A stretch of 64,000 bases of DNA, taken from Bartonella koehlerae C-29 (GTDB lineage Bacteria; Pseudomonadota; Alphaproteobacteria; Rhizobiales; Rhizobiaceae). The notes under the pieces were generated by a model. That model had not been told where the DNA came from, searched no databases, and saw nothing but the letters and a program-made list of their open reading frames with translations. The DNA lies in NCBI RefSeq assembly GCF_000706625.1, contig NZ_KL407334.1, positions 1,135,712-1,199,711 of the forward strand, given 5' to 3'. The stretch's first letter is position 1. Each line of letters begins with the position of its first letter. Shown piece after piece: positions 62,789-64,000 of this stretch. The translations under genes were made by a program, and so were the position numbers.

Positions 62789-62948
62789 TTTCTATTTCCA
62801 GCCGTGTTGTTGCTGCCTTTAAAGCTTTTTTGGTTTGCTTTTGCTGTTCAGTCTTCTTGCCAAAATGAAAAGCTCTCATTAAGGCTATAAAAAAAGCGGC
62901 TAGAGCCGCGCCTGTTAACAGCAGATTTCTTTTCATCCATAAGATCAT
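62721..62948 (-). CDS. Rz-like inner-membrane spanin (candidate)
   Basis: 75 residues: an N-terminal transmembrane segment (about 7-23, LLLTGAALAAFFIALM) and then a charged helix likely to form a coiled coil (KKTEQQKQTKKALKAATTRL through EVNKKTDADV). This is the topology of an i-spanin. ATG 62948 overlaps the lysozyme stop by four bases (ATGA) and has AGGAG eight bases upstream. Short for Rz, but it resembles the small phage proteins that follow lysozymes in Rhizobiales prophages. Confidence 0.65.
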   Translation of the reverse strand: MILWMKRNLLLTGAALAAFFIALMRAFHFGKKTEQQKQTKKALKAATTRLEIENEVNKKTDADVRAALSDWLRDP

Positions 62949-63610
62949 AGGCAGTGCTCCTGAAAACGCTTAGCCACGAAGAAAATGCCAGCACAGGCAG
63001 CAAAAACCATAACGGCAGCGAAAGCCCATTGGATGGGACCATTGCCCGCTAAAAAACCACTAAGACCTGAGAAAGATCCAATGACTGGTGCAAGGGCTTC
63101 GGCTTTGAAAAGCCCTGTTGCATGCTTTTTTTCTACCGTCTGATAGTTGGAGGAAACAAACGCGCCTTTCGCCCACAACCCTGCTTCTGCTGCACGACGG
63201 TGGACTAAGCCTTTTAAACGCTTTCCTCCTGCTCTAGTCCATTTCTGCAATTCAATGGGTACAGATTCATAATCGCCTTTATTCAGCTTTTTAAGTAATG
63301 TAGAATTTTGGAAAGCTATGATCCCTATATTATAACAAAAGGAAACAAGAGCACCAAACTGCTCGTCACTTAAGTCAACATAAACCGCTTTTTCTACCGC
63401 CCGCTCATATTGACGCAAGTCTTCCAAAAGAAGAATTTCCGCTCTTTTTTCCGTAATGACCATGCCTTCAACAACTATCGGCTTACCCGCTTTTTCTGTA
63501 TGACCATATCCTATCGTCCAAACACCAGAAGCATCTCTATAAGCATGGAGCCGTAGCCCTTCCCATTTCTTTAAATAATTGAGACAATTTTTATTGATTT
63601 TTCGTGCCAT
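62945..63610 (-). CDS. Phage lysozyme (glycoside hydrolase 24) with C-terminal membrane segment
   Basis: Endolysin that cuts the glycan strands of peptidoglycan. The T4-lysozyme-type triad is intact with exact spacing: Glu17 (KKWEGLRLHAYRD), Asp26 and Thr32 (E-8x-D-5x-T), followed by IGYGHT. Family blocks LSDEQFGALVSFCYNIG and the RRAAEAGLW end of the domain (about residue 145) follow. There is no N-terminal signal, so it would need a holin. The C-terminal ~75 residues form an extra domain ending in a transmembrane helix (about 191-212, WAFAAVMVFAACAGIFFVA). 221 residues. GC content is visibly above the neighbouring chromosome. Confidence 0.93.
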   Translation of the reverse strand: MARKINKNCLNYLKKWEGLRLHAYRDASGVWTIGYGHTEKAGKPIVVEGMVITEKRAEILLLEDLRQYERAVEKAVYVDLSDEQFGALVSFCYNIGIIAFQNSTLLKKLNKGDYESVPIELQKWTRAGGKRLKGLVHRRAAEAGLWAKGAFVSSNYQTVEKKHATGLFKAEALAPVIGSFSGLSGFLAGNGPIQWAFAAVMVFAACAGIFFVAKRFQEHCL

Positions 63611-63624
63611 CGTTCAATTCCATT

Positions 63625-64000
63625 TTATAAATATACCTTGATTAATACGGCGCCATCGCCACCATCGCCACTGGAGGAAGACGTTGCATCCTTTCCAGGA
63701 AAATAACCGCCACCACCACCGCCATAAAGTACCTTACTCTCTTTAGGAACTAAAGCGCCTTTACCACCATGACCGCCCCACATGCTATGGCCACCATCAC
63801 CAACTTTACCATTATAATAACTACCGCCACCACCACCGCCACCACCATAAACACTACTCCCACCTGTACCGCCTTTACCGCTAGTGCTACCACGACCTTC
63901 ACCGCCAGTGCCGCCACCACCACCACCGCCATAAACACTACTCCCACCATCACCACCTTTACCCCCTAAACCATAAACACTACTCCCACCATCACCACCT
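63625..64000 (-). CDS. Glycine-rich phage tail/appendage-type protein, C-terminal part
   Basis: An open minus-strand frame with no stop from the right edge (first full codon at 63999) to TAA at 63627-63625; the start is outside the window. The ~125 visible residues are over half glycine with Ser, Asp, Tyr and Lys, and include three copies of GGSSVYG and long polyglycine runs. They end in SGDGGDGAVLIKVYL, a C-terminus typical of glycine-rich tail-fibre or receptor-recognising domains. It lies 14 bp upstream of the lysozyme gene, as tail genes often do. The exact role is inferred. Confidence 0.75.
   Translation of the reverse strand, partial: GGDGGSSVYGLGGKGGDGGSSVYGGGGGGGTGGEGRGSTSGKGGTGGSSVYGGGGGGGGSYYNGKVGDGGHSMWGGHGGKGALVPKESKVLYGGGGGGYFPGKDATSSSSGDGGDGAVLIKVYL

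Noticed and set aside
63769..63969. Plus-strand Thr/Ala-rich and second minus-strand Val/Ala-rich open frames
   Set aside because: Both are alternative readings of the GGN-repeat sequence of the glycine-rich protein; neither has a start context or plausible composition.
63640..64000. Short repeated units that might suggest a CRISPR array or tandem DNA repeat
   Set aside because: The units (around GGTGGGAGTAGTGTTTATGG) are unevenly spaced and are explained by repeated GGSSVYG codons in one reading frame; there are no uniform spacers.

Overview
The window is typical Bartonella (Alphaproteobacteria, Rhizobiales) chromosome. The evidence is its low GC content with AT-rich, decayed spacers, an IalB-family invasion-associated protein, a phosphatidylcholine synthase, rhizobial gene orders (dac-like/tmk/holB/metG/tatD; cysteine desulfurase/sufBCDS/sufT; rne divergent from amiC/mrcA/prfB; nuoA-N/birA/RNase J; proS/lolCE/lolD), and a prophage remnant beside tRNA genes. 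The species cannot be settled from sequence reading alone.

Layout. 1-6.1 kb (+): a cell-wall D,D-carboxypeptidase homologue entering from the left edge with two of its three catalytic motifs replaced, then tmk, holB, metG, tatD and a metallo-hydrolase. 6.1-8.4 kb (-): small membrane protein, 3-hydroxyisobutyryl-CoA hydrolase-like enzyme and pcs. 8.6-11.7 kb (+): UbiH-type hydroxylase, two small exported or membrane proteins of unknown function, and periplasmic Cu/Zn superoxide dismutase. 11.7-13.7 kb: non-coding, holding a heavily frameshifted type III-like DNA adenine methyltransferase. 13.8-20.3 kb (-): SUF iron-sulfur assembly cluster without a visible sufA. 20.5-23.4 kb (+): alpha/beta hydrolase, tyrS and a Bcp peroxiredoxin. 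23.5-28.7 kb (-): prfB with a programmed +1 frameshift, PBP1a and a cell-wall amidase. 29.2-31.8 kb (+): RNase E, whose leader contains an intrinsic terminator. 31.9-34.7 kb: IalB-family protein (-) and an orphan peptide-binding protein (+). 34.7-35.9 kb: a very AT-rich gene-free gap. 35.9-45.8 kb (-): mfd, sdhE, lolD, lolC/E, proS, RNase J and birA. 45.8-60.5 kb (-): all 14 subunits of respiratory complex I in the order nuoA to nuoN. 60.7-62.2 kb: tRNA-Asp, tRNA-Val and tRNA-Ser; the last two are each followed by a diverged copy of the same XRE-regulator-like remnant. 62.4-64.0 kb (-): a phage lysis cassette (glycine-rich tail-type protein running off the right edge, lysozyme with a C-terminal membrane anchor, overlapping Rz/Rz1-like spanins, a small membrane protein).

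How it works together. Most of the window is housekeeping: respiration (complex I, SdhE, ubiquinone hydroxylase), Fe-S supply (SUF), envelope growth and lipoprotein export (PBP1a, amidase, LolCD, Pcs), translation (MetRS, TyrRS, ProRS, RF2) and RNA turnover (RNase E, RNase J). Host-association genes are IalB, SodC and possibly the small exported proteins. The accessory material is confined to 11.7-13.7 kb (dead methyltransferase) and 61-64 kb (tRNA-anchored prophage). I see no clearly new system. The strongest leads are the carboxypeptidase homologue with lost motifs, the terminator and possible small RNA in the rne leader, and the paired tRNA-linked regulator remnants bordering the lysis cassette.
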